Positions 35,992 through 46,601 of a DNA stretch of 64,000 nt are shown one piece after another. The notes under the pieces were generated by a model. That model saw only the letters and a program-made list of their open reading frames with translations. It was not told the DNA's origin and did not search any database. The position numbers and the translations under genes were made by a program. Origin of the DNA: Bartonella fuyuanensis (lineage in GTDB: Bacteria; Pseudomonadota; Alphaproteobacteria; Rhizobiales; Rhizobiaceae); assembly GCF_014197255.1 (NCBI RefSeq), contig NZ_JACIFE010000005.1:26549-90548 (forward strand), in the 5' to 3' direction. Numbering within the stretch: position 1 is the stretch's first letter; the number at the start of each line of letters is the position of its first letter.

Positions 35992-36351
35992 ATGAAACAT
36001 ACCTATCATATTTTATGTCTTACAATCACCTCTTGTCTATTAAGTGCCTGTAGCTTTTCGCAATATTATAGCCCAAATATGCCAACTGGAATTGATGGAA
36101 AATGGGTTGATGAAAATGGTATTATTTCCTCTTTCCACAACGGTGTTTTTGAAACGCATGCAGCGGATACAGAAGAAAAACTATCAGAAGGAGTATATAA
36201 TTATCTCAATGCTCAAAATATAGAAATTGAAATACGCTCTATTCTCCGTGGGACAATCTCTAAAGTTCATTGCACAATATCATATGACGCTACACAACTT
36301 CTCTGCGCGTCACAGACAGGAGCACAGTTTTTTCTTCAGCGAAAATCTTAA
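35992..36351 (+). CDS. omp10: Outer-membrane lipoprotein, Omp10 family
   Basis: Lipoprotein signal with lipobox LLSAC (Cys20). The mature part, about 100 residues, closely follows the Brucella Omp10 pattern: GIDGKWVDENGI, SSFHNGVFET, DTEEKLSEG, and IRSILRGTISKVHC with paired cysteines further on. In brucellae Omp10 is a surface-exposed lipoprotein affecting envelope integrity. I chose ATG 35992; a GTG at 35983 is in frame. Transcribed away from the degenerate regulator with about 250 bases between, so that gap could hold a shared control region. Confidence 0.85.
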   Translation: MKHTYHILCLTITSCLLSACSFSQYYSPNMPTGIDGKWVDENGIISSFHNGVFETHAADTEEKLSEGVYNYLNAQNIEIEIRSILRGTISKVHCTISYDATQLLCASQTGAQFFLQRKS

Positions 36352-36627
36352 ACAAAATATTAATTAAAGCTTCTTTTAAAAGAAGAGAACATACAGACAT
36401 GAACCAAGAGATGAGCATTTCTCCTCCTGATAGAAATTGCCTTTAAAATAAGCAAAGAAACTCATACAATCTCTATCTGTAGAATTTTCCAAGCAATTGT
36501 GTAATGCGTGAAATAATCATTTTCCTCTATAAAATATCAGCAAAGCCACTTCACAATAAAATTACAACTTTGCCTCGTTCAATCTATTTCAATCTAAAAG
36601 AACATTTTACTTGATGAGAAATTTAAT

Positions 36628-37620
36628 TTAAGCAGCACCAATGCGTAAAAGATCATGAAAATGAACAATTCCTATCGGTTTCTTATCTTCAACCACGAAA
36701 AATGCACCAATATGATGATCATTAATAAAAGCTGTTGCTGCACCAACAAGTGTATTTGGCTTTACAACTTTAGGAGCTTTTGTCATCACTTCATCAACAT
36801 TAAATTTTGATAAATTAAAATGAATATTACGTGCAAGATCACCATCAGTCACAATGCCGATTAGTTCACCTTTTTGATTCACAACACCAACACAACCAAA
36901 ATGTTTTTTCACCAAAACATCCATAGCTTCAATCATAGCTGTTCCCTGCATAACCAGAGGAATACTATCACCCTCATGCATAATATCACACACATATTTA
37001 AGGTTTGCACCAAGGGAACCACCAGGATGATATATTTTGAAATCCGTTGCAGTAAAACCACGCATTTCTAAAAGAGAAACTGCTAATGCATCGCCCATTG
37101 CCAATTGCATAATTGTTGAAGTTGTGGGAGCTAAACCATGGGGGCAAGCTTCTTCTATCTTTGGTAATAATAGAACAATATCAGCTTGTCGTCCTAATAC
37201 AGAGTACTCACTTGATGTCACTGCAATAAGGGGAATACGAAAACGTGCGGCATAACTCATAATGCCACTTAACTCTTGAGTTTCACCAGACCATGATAAA
37301 GCAAGAATAACATCATCAGATCCAATCATACCAAGATCACCATGATTGGCTTCTGCAGCATGAACAAAAAAGGCAGGCGTTCCAGTTGAAGCTAAAGTTG
37401 CTGCAATTTTTGTTCCTATATGACCACTTTTCCCAAGACCAGTAATGACTACATGTCCACGGGCATTTCTAATAGTTTGAACAGCCGCTTCAAAAGAAGA
37501 AGAAAGACTTCCAAGAAGAGCTGCTTCAAGGGCTTCAAGCCCTTGCTTTTCACTCGCAAGTGTTTTAAGCGCCGATGCAACAGAATCTTGCAAATCCATA
37601 TAAAGAGATGGTATTGTCAT
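36628..37620 (-). CDS. kdsD: Arabinose-5-phosphate isomerase (SIS plus CBS)
   Basis: Interconverts ribulose-5-phosphate and arabinose-5-phosphate, first step of KDO synthesis for lipopolysaccharide. SIS domain at about residues 35-180 (ITGLGKSGHIGTKIAATLASTG, HAAEANHGDLGM), then two CBS domains at 205-330 (GCVGVVNQKGELIGIVTDGDLAR). 330 residues, same as KdsD/KpsF. It follows galU on the same strand after 39 bases, so both sugar-nucleotide enzymes of envelope synthesis are likely cotranscribed. Confidence 0.93.
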   Translation of the reverse strand: MTIPSLYMDLQDSVASALKTLASEKQGLEALEAALLGSLSSSFEAAVQTIRNARGHVVITGLGKSGHIGTKIAATLASTGTPAFFVHAAEANHGDLGMIGSDDVILALSWSGETQELSGIMSYAARFRIPLIAVTSSEYSVLGRQADIVLLLPKIEEACPHGLAPTTSTIMQLAMGDALAVSLLEMRGFTATDFKIYHPGGSLGANLKYVCDIMHEGDSIPLVMQGTAMIEAMDVLVKKHFGCVGVVNQKGELIGIVTDGDLARNIHFNLSKFNVDEVMTKAPKVVKPNTLVGAATAFINDHHIGAFFVVEDKKPIGIVHFHDLLRIGAA

Positions 37621-37659
37621 AATTAAATTCGATCAATAAAATTAAATGAGAAATCTATA

Positions 37660-38574
37660 TCATTTCTCAACTTTAATGGTTTCCAATAAATTTTTCAATA
37701 AAGCAGAAATGTGACTATGCATATCAGCGCGTGCCAAAGAAAATGCAACGTTAGCTTCAATAAAACCAGCTTTAGAACCGCAATCAAAAGTTCGTCCTTC
37801 TAATTGCAAACCCCAAAAATCCTGTTCGTTTGAAAGCCGGATCATAGCATCTGTTAATTGAATTTCATTTCCTGCTCCTCGTTCTTGAGTGGAAAGAATA
37901 TTAAAAATTTCTGGTTGCAAAATATAACGTCCATTGATGTACAAATTTGATGGCGCCGTTCCTTGCTTTGGTTTTTCTACCATTTTTGTGATTTTAAAAC
38001 CATTTGCAAGCTGTTTACCTTTTCCAACAATACCATATCTATGGGTTTCTTTAGGATGGCATTCCTGAACTGCTATAATATTTCCTCCTCCCGTTTTTTC
38101 ATAAAAATCAATCATTTCAGAAAGCCCTCCTTTTTTCGTTTGCATCAACATATCGGGTAATAATAAAGCAAATGGTTCTCCTGAAACTAATTCACGCGCA
38201 CACCAAAGAGCATGCCCTAATCCCAAAGGTTGCTGTTGTCGTGTGAAGGAAGTCGTACCTGGCAACGGCTGTAAACGATATAAATGCGCAAGATCTTCTT
38301 TCTTTCCACATTCAGCAAGTGTCATGTATAACTCAACTTGCGCATCAAAATAGTCTTCAATAACTGCTTTGTTGCGTCCAGTCACAAAAATAAAATGCTC
38401 AATACCAGCCTCCCGTGCCTCATCCACAACATATTGAATAACAGGCTTATCAACAATTGTTAGCATTTCTTTAGGAATCGTTTTTGTCGCAGGAAGAAAA
38501 CGCGTACCAAGACCTGCTACAGGAAATACTGCTTTCCGAATTTTACGCACACTCATCCTCTGCAATGAACTCAT
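37660..38574 (-). CDS. galU: UTP-glucose-1-phosphate uridylyltransferase
   Basis: Makes UDP-glucose for polysaccharide and glycolipid synthesis. The N-terminal nucleotide loop [22 protein letters not shown] is diagnostic; [13 protein letters not shown] and the FDCGSKAGF segment near the C-terminus complete the GalU pattern. 304 residues from ATG 38574; an internal ATG at 38556 would also fit and the ribosome site does not decide. Upstream of kdsD in the same direction. Confidence 0.94.
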   Translation of the reverse strand: MSSLQRMSVRKIRKAVFPVAGLGTRFLPATKTIPKEMLTIVDKPVIQYVVDEAREAGIEHFIFVTGRNKAVIEDYFDAQVELYMTLAECGKKEDLAHLYRLQPLPGTTSFTRQQQPLGLGHALWCARELVSGEPFALLLPDMLMQTKKGGLSEMIDFYEKTGGGNIIAVQECHPKETHRYGIVGKGKQLANGFKITKMVEKPKQGTAPSNLYINGRYILQPEIFNILSTQERGAGNEIQLTDAMIRLSNEQDFWGLQLEGRTFDCGSKAGFIEANVAFSLARADMHSHISALLKNLLETIKVEK

Positions 38575-38810
38575 AAAACTTCTTTGTTTTATTTATCACA
38601 TATTTTTACAAAATGGTGAAAAAGACATCTTATTGTTTTGATTATCATTATAATGGGAAATCAAACAATGTAAAAATAGAGAGTATCAGAATTTATTGAA
38701 ACGATTAAAACGTATTATTTTTTTAGTCTTCTCCTCTTCTTGATCATATTATCGATTAAACTAAATGTAAAATCAAGTTATTACATATTTAACAAAATGG
38801 GAATTTTAAA

Positions 38811-40067
38811 ATGCAAAAAACAGAATTGAAAGCATTCTCTTTCTCAGAGAAGTCAATAAAGTGGAGAACTCTTATCACTGGCTCTGCTATTTTTTTGTCT
38901 GCTTTTTTAATGTTTTTTGTATCATTTTCATATGCTGATAGCGGATTTAAACACTGGGTTAAAGAGTTTAAAAAAATAGCTATTGCTCATAATATTACTC
39001 CCTCTACGTTTCATATGGCTTTTAACGGCATTAATACCATTGATTCAGAAGTTTTAAAAAGCGCCGCATACCAACCGGAATTTATCGCTCCTTCATGGAG
39101 CTATTTCGATAATCGCGTCCATTATACTGCAATTGTAGAAGGACAGCACCAAACTCAAAAATGGAACAAATGGCTTCTTCAAATTGAAAAACGTTTTGGT
39201 GTTAACCGTAATATTCTGCTTGCTATTTGGTCAATGGAAAGCAACTATGGGAGAACTTTAGCTAATAAAAGTGTAATGCATGATACCATTCGCTCACTTG
39301 CAACTCTAGCCTACGCTGATAAAAAACGTGCAAAATATGCACATACACAACTGATTGCTGCTATGAAACTTTTACAAAGTGGCGAAATTAAACGCTCTCA
39401 ACTCACTGGATCTTGGGCTGGAGCATTAGGGCATACACAATTTATTCCAAGCAGTTATATCGCCTATGCTATTGATATGGACCAAGATAGACGGCGTGAT
39501 CTCTGGAACTCTATTCCAGATGCTCTCGCTACTGCTGCTAATCTTCTCCACAAAAACGGCTGGAAACCTAATCTTATTTGGGGAGTAGAAGTAAAAGTGC
39601 CGCAGGGGAAAAAACTTTCCGATGGTTGGGATTCCTTTGAACATTGGAAAGATTTAGGCGTAAAGCACGCAAATGGACATCCTCTTCCCACATTAGCTGA
39701 ACAAGCAATATTAAAATATCCAGATGGAGCAAAAGGACCTAAATTTTTAGTAACAAAAAATTTCTTTGTTCTAAAACGCTATAATAATGCAGATCGGTAT
39801 GCTCTTGCTGTTGCCCTTCTTTCTGACCGCATTGCTGGGCATCCTGGATTGGTGTATGATTGGCAAAGACCTTTTCCATCTCTTACTTTCCAAGAATGTA
39901 AAGAACTGCAATCTCACTTAATAGCGCTGGGTTATTATAAAGGGAATGTTGATGGAAAAATCGGAATAGCCTCTCGCAAAGCTATTAAAGATTTCCAGCT
40001 GGATCACAATCTAAAAGCAAATGGATATCCATCATCTCAAGTGCTTTTTCTGCTTCGCAAACAATAA
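38811..40067 (+). CDS. Lytic murein transglycosylase, MltB-like, with peptidoglycan-binding domain
   Basis: Cleaves the glycan strand of peptidoglycan in the periplasm. N-terminal hydrophobic signal/anchor at 21-42, SLT_2 domain with catalytic Glu143 in IWSMESNYGR and the LTGSWAGALGHTQFIPSSY segment, and a C-terminal PG_binding_1 domain (about 352-416; GYYKGNVDGKIGIASRKAIK). No lipobox, so it is soluble or anchored by its helix. The next gene begins 14 bases later on the same strand and probably shares the transcript. Confidence 0.92.
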   Translation: MQKTELKAFSFSEKSIKWRTLITGSAIFLSAFLMFFVSFSYADSGFKHWVKEFKKIAIAHNITPSTFHMAFNGINTIDSEVLKSAAYQPEFIAPSWSYFDNRVHYTAIVEGQHQTQKWNKWLLQIEKRFGVNRNILLAIWSMESNYGRTLANKSVMHDTIRSLATLAYADKKRAKYAHTQLIAAMKLLQSGEIKRSQLTGSWAGALGHTQFIPSSYIAYAIDMDQDRRRDLWNSIPDALATAANLLHKNGWKPNLIWGVEVKVPQGKKLSDGWDSFEHWKDLGVKHANGHPLPTLAEQAILKYPDGAKGPKFLVTKNFFVLKRYNNADRYALAVALLSDRIAGHPGLVYDWQRPFPSLTFQECKELQSHLIALGYYKGNVDGKIGIASRKAIKDFQLDHNLKANGYPSSQVLFLLRKQ

Positions 40068-40081
40068 TAGAGAGTAAGGTT

Positions 40082-41155
40082 TTGTCTCTTTTACGCCTGA
40101 TATACTTGATGTTCCTACTACTCTTACTTTCCACTGTAGCAATTATACAGCCATCCCCAAGTAAGGCAACGAACTTCTTTAAATGGTTGTCACAACATAA
40201 CAAACAGACACAACAACCACAGATTATAGAACAAAAAATGGTCAAACAACAAAAAAAGATTGTAACGCAAAAAAACATACAAACGCTAAAAAACGAGAAT
40301 GCAAAACGCATTCTTATCATAGGGGATTTTGTAGCTTCTGCTATTGCCGATGCACTTAAAAAACTTTTTACGAATAATAATGATATCGTTATCATGAACT
40401 ATACAATACCAGCTTCTGGCTTAGCTCGAACTGATTATTATTCTTGGCAAAGCAATATTTCTAAACTCATTAATCAAAATAACCCCAATGTTATTATCAT
40501 GATGATCGGTGCAAATGATAATCAACCAATTACAAACTCCCATAACATAATCAACACAGATCAGGCAGAATGGTTGCGTATCTACAAACAAAGAATTGCC
40601 GAAATTGCTGAAAGTCTCCATGCCTCTGGAAAATCATGGATATGGATAGGTCAACCCGCTTTTGGCAGTGATCTTTTGACACAAAAAATGAAAATTTTTA
40701 ATGCACTTTACAAACACGAAACGAAAAAATCTGGAGGATATTTTCTCGATATCTGGAGTGGCTTTAGTGATGAAGAAGGAAACTTTTCTTTTTCAGGCTA
40801 TGATGTTCATGGAAAAATAGCCAAATTACGCACCAACAATGGTATATATTTTACCTCTGAAGGAAAGAAAAAACTTGCCTCTTATTTGGAAAAACCATTA
40901 AAAAATATTTTAAATTTTCACGCTTTTTCTCATGAAGATCCAGACTCAACCTATAAGGCTATTCAAAAACATAGACAAGAATCAAACAGCCAAGAGCCAA
41001 GTAATATTGTGCGCCAACCTCCAATGAGTCTCGATGATATGGCACAAAAAAACATTTACCTTCTAGGTAGAAGAGAGACAAGTTTTATAGAAAAAACATG
41101 GTCCCCGCTAAATGGAAATCAAAAAGATCGAGCTGATAATTTTTCTCTCCCATAA
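40082..41155 (+). CDS. DUF459 SGNH-hydrolase-like periplasmic protein
   Basis: Starts with TTG at 40082 after AAGG. Signal-anchor helix at about 5-22, a Lys/Gln-rich linker, then an SGNH-type fold: block I is ILIIGDFVAS, where the usual catalytic Ser of GDS is Phe; block III is MIGANDNQP; the block V region is DVHGKIAKLR. The C-terminal tail after about 290 is hydrophilic. Rhizobial DUF459 proteins that I recall also have GDF, so loss of the nucleophile is probably family-wide and the protein may bind rather than hydrolyse. It lies behind a transglycosylase gene, suggesting a cell-envelope role. Confidence 0.8.
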   Translation: MSLLRLIYLMFLLLLLSTVAIIQPSPSKATNFFKWLSQHNKQTQQPQIIEQKMVKQQKKIVTQKNIQTLKNENAKRILIIGDFVASAIADALKKLFTNNNDIVIMNYTIPASGLARTDYYSWQSNISKLINQNNPNVIIMMIGANDNQPITNSHNIINTDQAEWLRIYKQRIAEIAESLHASGKSWIWIGQPAFGSDLLTQKMKIFNALYKHETKKSGGYFLDIWSGFSDEEGNFSFSGYDVHGKIAKLRTNNGIYFTSEGKKKLASYLEKPLKNILNFHAFSHEDPDSTYKAIQKHRQESNSQEPSNIVRQPPMSLDDMAQKNIYLLGRRETSFIEKTWSPLNGNQKDRADNFSLP

Positions 41156-41273
41156 TGTTTATTTAAAATATAAAATCTAATTTTTCCCATAAATGAAGAG
41201 AAAATTTGCATAAATCGCAACTGCATCTTTCGAATAAGATGAAAACAGCATGGCGTTAGCCATACCTTATAGT

Positions 41274-43298
41274 TTATAATCCACGTTTGTTAATCATGGC
41301 ATCTGGGAAAGGCATTCGTCCCCGAAAAGCTTTATATAGTTCCTCTGGATCACGGCTTCCCCCAGCAGAATAAATAAAACGCTTTAAAAGATCAGCAAGC
41401 TCTGAATTAAAAGCATCACCTGTTTCTTCAAATGCTTGAAAAGCATCAGCATCAAGCACTTCTGACCACATATAAGAATAGTAACCAGCAGCATAACTTT
41501 CCCCCGCAAACACATGCATAAAATGTGGAGGACGATGACGCATAATAATTATCTCAGGCATTTGTAATTTTTCTAATTCTTTATGTTCAAAAATTGTTGG
41601 ATCAGTGACTGTTTCTCCTTGGTGAAAAGCCAAATCTACCAAAGCGGATGAGATAAATTCAACTGCAGAAAATCCAGCATTAAATGTCTGTGCTGCCAAA
41701 ACTTTATCTATCAATTCTCGTGGCATCGGAAGTCCTGTTTTTGTATGTATAGCATAAGATTTTAATATCTCTGGTACAGTCAACCAATGTTCATACAGTT
41801 GAGAAGGAAATTCAACAAAATCACGTAAAACAGATGTTCCTGCTACAGACGGCCATGTTACATCAGAAAGCAAACCATGCAATGCATGCCCAAATTCATG
41901 GAAAAGTGTCCGTGCATCATCAAGTGATAAAAGTGCAACCTCCCCTTTAGAAGGTTTAGCAAAATTACAAATATTATAAATAATAGGCTTTTGTCCACCA
42001 TTTAACTTATACTGCAATTGCAATTGGCTCATCCATGCACCAGAACGTTTTGAAGAACGTGCAAAATAATCACCAATAAAAAGCCCAAGCAAGCTTCCAT
42101 CAGATTTTTTTACTTCCCATAAACGGGCATCAGAATGCCAAAGAACTATAGCATTTTTTTCTTCAAATGTAATGCCAAAGAGTTTTTCTGCTACTCCAAA
42201 AGCTGCTTTAATCATATGATCAAGCTGAAAATAATATTTAATTTCAGCGCTATCAAAAGAAAATTTTTCAGTGCAAAGTTTTTCAGCATAATAACGCCAA
42301 TCCGAAGCAGCTAAAGATTCATTGCTTCCTTGCTTATTAGCAAAATTTTGTAATTCAATTTGTTCGGCAGCAGCCTTCGCTCTTGCTCGCTCCCAGACAG
42401 GGATAAGCAAATCCATAACTGAATCAATATTTTTAGCCATGGTATTATCGAGTTTTAAATCTGCAAAAGATTTATATCCCAATAACTTAGCCTTCTCATC
42501 TCGAAGTGCAATAATCTCTAAAATAATTGTTCGATTATCATTCTTATTACTATTTTCACCACGTTTAGCCCAAGCTTGGAATGCAACCTCACGTAAATCA
42601 CGGCGATCAGAGAATTTTAAAAAAGGTTCAACAATCGAGCGTGCTAGCGTTAATGCGTAGGCTTCTTCATTACCTCTTTGGTGCGCAATTTCTTTCATTG
42701 AAACAATCAGATCTGCCGGTAAACCAGATAAGTCTGTTTGTTTTAAAAATAAAATCCATTCAGCCTCGTCGTTTAAGACATTTTGCCCAAAAGTAGCATT
42801 CAAAAAAGCAAGTCTTTCATTAATTTCTACAAGCCTTTTCTTAGCTTTTTCATCTAATTTTGCACCATGACAAACAAATTTTTTCCACCATAATTCAAGA
42901 ACACGCGTCGTTTCACTCTCAAATACACCCTGTTGAGATTGTTTATAAAGCTCATCTACTTTCGCAAATATCCGCGCATCCATCATCATTTTTGAAGAAT
43001 AACGGGAAAGTTTTACAACAAACTCTTGTTCTAGCTGTTGAATCAACTCATTTGTATGAGCACTGGTACGCAAGAAAAAGATTGAACAGACGCGGTTAAG
43101 CATTTTACCACAAAGCTCAAAAGGTTGCAAAAAATTCTCAACCGTTGGTGGTTCTTGCACCATCACAATTGCTTCTAATTCTTCTTCAGCTCCTTGAAGT
43201 GCCTGTTCAAAAGCAGGTCTAAAATCTTCATCATTTATAGAAGAAAAATCGGGAAGACCTGAAAACCCCTTCCAGTACAGCACTGCTTCTTTTGTCAT
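41274..43298 (-). CDS. M3 family oligopeptidase / peptidyl-dipeptidase
   Basis: Zinc peptidase degrading short peptides in the cytoplasm. The zinc motif HEFGHALHGLLSDV is in the last third, with the third ligand Glu in the following VLRDFVEFPSQ. 674 residues, in the range of Dcp and oligopeptidase A. SQLYEHWLTVPE and the C-terminal YAAGYYSYMWSEVLDADAF support M3. Whether it releases dipeptides (Dcp) or longer products (PrlC) cannot be settled; no signal peptide is present. Confidence 0.92.
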   Translation of the reverse strand: MTKEAVLYWKGFSGLPDFSSINDEDFRPAFEQALQGAEEELEAIVMVQEPPTVENFLQPFELCGKMLNRVCSIFFLRTSAHTNELIQQLEQEFVVKLSRYSSKMMMDARIFAKVDELYKQSQQGVFESETTRVLELWWKKFVCHGAKLDEKAKKRLVEINERLAFLNATFGQNVLNDEAEWILFLKQTDLSGLPADLIVSMKEIAHQRGNEEAYALTLARSIVEPFLKFSDRRDLREVAFQAWAKRGENSNKNDNRTIILEIIALRDEKAKLLGYKSFADLKLDNTMAKNIDSVMDLLIPVWERARAKAAAEQIELQNFANKQGSNESLAASDWRYYAEKLCTEKFSFDSAEIKYYFQLDHMIKAAFGVAEKLFGITFEEKNAIVLWHSDARLWEVKKSDGSLLGLFIGDYFARSSKRSGAWMSQLQLQYKLNGGQKPIIYNICNFAKPSKGEVALLSLDDARTLFHEFGHALHGLLSDVTWPSVAGTSVLRDFVEFPSQLYEHWLTVPEILKSYAIHTKTGLPMPRELIDKVLAAQTFNAGFSAVEFISSALVDLAFHQGETVTDPTIFEHKELEKLQMPEIIIMRHRPPHFMHVFAGESYAAGYYSYMWSEVLDADAFQAFEETGDAFNSELADLLKRFIYSAGGSRDPEELYKAFRGRMPFPDAMINKRGL

Positions 43299-43984
43299 AA
43301 TACTTTATATCTCCATTATAAATTTAAGCTATAACAATTACCTTTACGATACAAATTAATAATAGACTAAAATTATTTCGTGAGTTTCAAAACTACTTTT
43401 CAAAGCTCTATTAAACAAAAAAATAAAAGAATATTTTTAACTTCAGAAGATAAATAAAAATAAGAACTTCTATTCTTCTAAAAAAATATATTGATTTATA
43501 ATGATAATTTATCGTTTTATGTTATTGAATGAGAAATACGAAGAATATAAGATTCTCTCATATCAAACCATCTTACATTGAAACAATAAAAGCTTACTTG
43601 CTTGGAATATTACAAATGAAATTGTGTATTAATAAAAATTATTGAAAAATAACCCCAACTCTTTACAAAATATTGCTCTAGATTCTTCTTGGTTGACGAG
43701 CCAACAGAGGTTGCTGCTAAAAATCGTAAAACAGCTTGAAAGAAACAATGTAAGAATTAGAACCGATTTTTACATTTATACCTTTATATTATCCCTAAAT
43801 TAAGCTTCATTCTCGTTTCAGTGATTCAGAAACCTGTTTATAAATATAATTCATTCTTGACTTTACTCCAAATATTAACAATTGGAAATATGGTTGGGGA
43901 GTTTTTTCAAAATCTTCCACAATTTTTTTATCTCATCTATATCTAGATTTACAACTCTCCCAGCTCTTCAGGAGGTACTTTATC
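43299..43984. other. AT-rich gap upstream of mgtE
   Basis: No gene. I saw no structure resembling an Mg-sensing riboswitch. The only clear signal is the ribosome site CAGGAGGTAC at about 43969-43978, just before mgtE. Confidence 0.4.
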
Positions 43985-45361
43985 ATGACTGAAATCAAAA
44001 CGGCCTTCAACTCCAGAAATTTTTCTCCTGAAGTACTCGCTGAAAAATTAAAAAATCAGCATTTTGCGGACTCTATTGATATCATCAATGATCTTGATAT
44101 CGTGGAACGTGTAACTATTTTGAGCCTTCTGCCTCTTGATTATGTTATCGAACTTTTTGATAAACCAGAACTTGAGCAATCTGCTGCTATCCTAGAACTT
44201 CTCCCTATAAATCGTGCTGTTGAAATTCTTGATGGCATGTCTGCAGATGCTGCTGCAGATGTTTTTCAAGAAATGGATAAAGAAACCCGCACACGGCTTT
44301 ATGCTTTGCTTAAACCCTTAACACGCGCTGAACTAAAAAAACTCACTAGTTATCCTGATCATACAGCAGGGGCACTAATGACAACAGAATTTATAGCGAT
44401 TCCTTCAAACTGGACCATACAAAAAACTTTGGATCACATTCGTGAAGTAGAGAGAACACGTGAAACAGTTTATACTAGCTACGTAATTGATCCTAAAACA
44501 GGGACTCTTCTCAAAGCTGTTTCACTGCGTAATCTTATTCTTGCCTCACCTGATGAACAAATTCTTAATGTCCCGACTCATGACTCGCCCATTACAATAT
44601 CACCCTTCACAGATCATGAGGATATCGCACGCCTTTTCCAACGCCATGATCTTCTCTCTGTACCCGTCGTTGATGAAAATAACCATGTCATTGGCATTGT
44701 AACCGTCGATGACGTACTTGATACTATGGTTGATGAGATGAATGAAGACGCCTATAAATTTGGAGGTATGGAAGCGCTTAATAAGCCCTATATGCAAATT
44801 AAATTTCCTGAAATGATGAAAAAACGCGGTGGATGGCTCGCTTTACTCTTTATTGGTGAAATGTTAACAGCAAGCGCCATGCAATATTTCGAAACAGAAC
44901 TGGAAAAAGCGATTATTCTTACATTGTTCATTCCTCTCATTATGAGCTCAGGCGGAAATTCCGGCTCACAGGCTACATCCCTTATTATCCGCGCATTGGC
45001 TTTACGTGAACTCACATTGAACGATTGGTGGAAAGTTATCATTCGGGAAATTCCAACAGGATTATCCCTTGGTTTCTTACTCGGAATTATTGGCATTACG
45101 CGGATTGCTCTTTGGCAAAAACTTGGGATCTACGACTATGGCCAACATTGGGTTGCTGTTTCAACAACAGTAGGTACAACTTTAATCGGCATCGTCACCT
45201 TCGGTTCTCTCTCTGGATCGATGCTGCCTTTTATCCTTAAAGGTTTAAAATTTGACCCAGCAAGTGCTTCTGCTCCTTTTGTGGCAACTTTAGTAGATGT
45301 TACGGGCATTATAATCTATTTTTCTGTAGCTTCGCTCATTTTGTCAGGAACTCTTCTTTAA
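43985..45361 (+). CDS. mgtE: Magnesium transporter MgtE
   Basis: Gated magnesium channel of the inner membrane. Residues 1-130 form the acidic MgtE N domain (helical repeats such as LLPINRAVEILDGMSADAAADVF); two CBS domains follow at about 135-255 (LMTTEFIAIPSNWTIQ, LLSVPVVDENNHVIGIVTVDD); about five transmembrane helices occupy 280-458, with the MSSGGNSGSQATS loop typical of the pore. A very strong ribosome site precedes ATG 43985. Confidence 0.95.
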   Translation: MTEIKTAFNSRNFSPEVLAEKLKNQHFADSIDIINDLDIVERVTILSLLPLDYVIELFDKPELEQSAAILELLPINRAVEILDGMSADAAADVFQEMDKETRTRLYALLKPLTRAELKKLTSYPDHTAGALMTTEFIAIPSNWTIQKTLDHIREVERTRETVYTSYVIDPKTGTLLKAVSLRNLILASPDEQILNVPTHDSPITISPFTDHEDIARLFQRHDLLSVPVVDENNHVIGIVTVDDVLDTMVDEMNEDAYKFGGMEALNKPYMQIKFPEMMKKRGGWLALLFIGEMLTASAMQYFETELEKAIILTLFIPLIMSSGGNSGSQATSLIIRALALRELTLNDWWKVIIREIPTGLSLGFLLGIIGITRIALWQKLGIYDYGQHWVAVSTTVGTTLIGIVTFGSLSGSMLPFILKGLKFDPASASAPFVATLVDVTGIIIYFSVASLILSGTLL

Positions 45362-45635
45362 ACATGCGAAGTAAAAACGTATCTTTATAAAAAGATCTTG
45401 TCATGTAACCTGAGGTTTTCCTATAAGAAAACAAGCTCTATTATTTTTTATCATACCGCTTCATAGATAGGATATTGTTTTATCATTTTTTATATTGAAT
45501 AATAACTTCCAAATATTGTAAAATTATCTTATTGTGAATTTTTCATTGATTTAATTAAAGTTATCTTCTTGCATATCATAAACAAAACTGATATGTGGGT
45601 GAGCCCTGTATAAGAAAGGGTTAAAAATGCTTCTT

Positions 45636-45858
45636 ATGAGTCGTCTTCATGCAAGGGTTGTTGTAATATTAGAAGTTAGCAAATATAACGAGGGCGCTGG
45701 CTTACTTCTTCACAAACGTAAAGATGGAAGTGGTTAATGGCTCTATCGTTATACCATTCGCAGGTGCCATCGTGAAATGAGCTTAAGTGCTTTGAAGAAA
45801 GGTTTCTTAAAAAAATCTCGTGAATTAGCAAATCAATAGTGTTCTGTTTTACTTATAA
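45636..45858 (+). pseudogene. Phage-type integrase remnant, second copy
   Basis: From ATG 45636 a recognisable integrase N-terminus reads MSRLHARVV, KYNEGAGLLLHKRKDGSG, stop at about 45734, then WLYRYTIRRCHREMSLSALKKG, and a second stop after RELANQ. The stops sit where glutamine and tryptophan codons would be, so single-base nonsense changes are plausible. It aligns with the remnant at 3370-3582 in the same order and orientation. The catalytic domain is missing. Confidence 0.65.
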
Positions 45859-46601
45859 GTATAACTTCATTGGAGAGTATGGTAAGCAAAAGTGTAAAAC
45901 AATATACTAAGATCCATAGTTTAAAATGTATCTCTTTAAATGCTTTTGAAGCTATAAAATCGAATTAAAAATAACAGTCAAGATGGGAACTTTCCTTTGG
46001 GTACCTCATATCTTTCTAAACAAGGCTGCATTCCAATCTCATAAATAAATCAAACAGATATACGCAATGCCTTGCTCCTATCTGACATATAAAAGCTAGA
46101 ACTTCTTATAAAATTCTTAATCGTTGCAATATTTACCTCAAATATGCGCTTGTATTAAATCTGGATAGTGATTTAAAAGCTCCATAAAAAATAAAAGCTT
46201 CATTCGAATAATAAAGACTATAAAGTCATTAATAGATTCGTTATGAATTAGAGAGATACTCTGAATTTTTCAAGCTCGTTGCAAAAACTTTTACTTAATT
46301 CTTACAAACGTTCATATAAATTTCTTATATCATATTCATAAAGATCAAACTGATGAGAATTTATGCGCAATTCTTACTTCGAGAACAAAATACACCCATC
46401 CTATAAAAGTTCTTTTACGAAACTGCACCAATTGACGCTCAATAAAGCATTAAAAACTTGGGTGAAAACTTTTGCCCTAAAAATATTACCTCTATCTTCC
46501 AAAATTATAAAAAAACATGTAAAAGGCTCTTTAATAGTTAGACAAAGAATGTAAAGACTTTGCCTCAAATGAAATTTCTTTAAACGAAAAGAAGAAAATT
46601 T
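45859..46601. other. Decayed gap between integrase remnant and typA
   Basis: AT-rich with no recognisable gene; a 63-codon frame at 46363-46554 is in an unconserved context. The typA promoter should lie in its right part. Confidence 0.4.

Noticed and set aside
43299..43984. Possible magnesium riboswitch before mgtE
   Set aside because: I could not find the paired elements expected of an M-box; only a strong ribosome site is clear.
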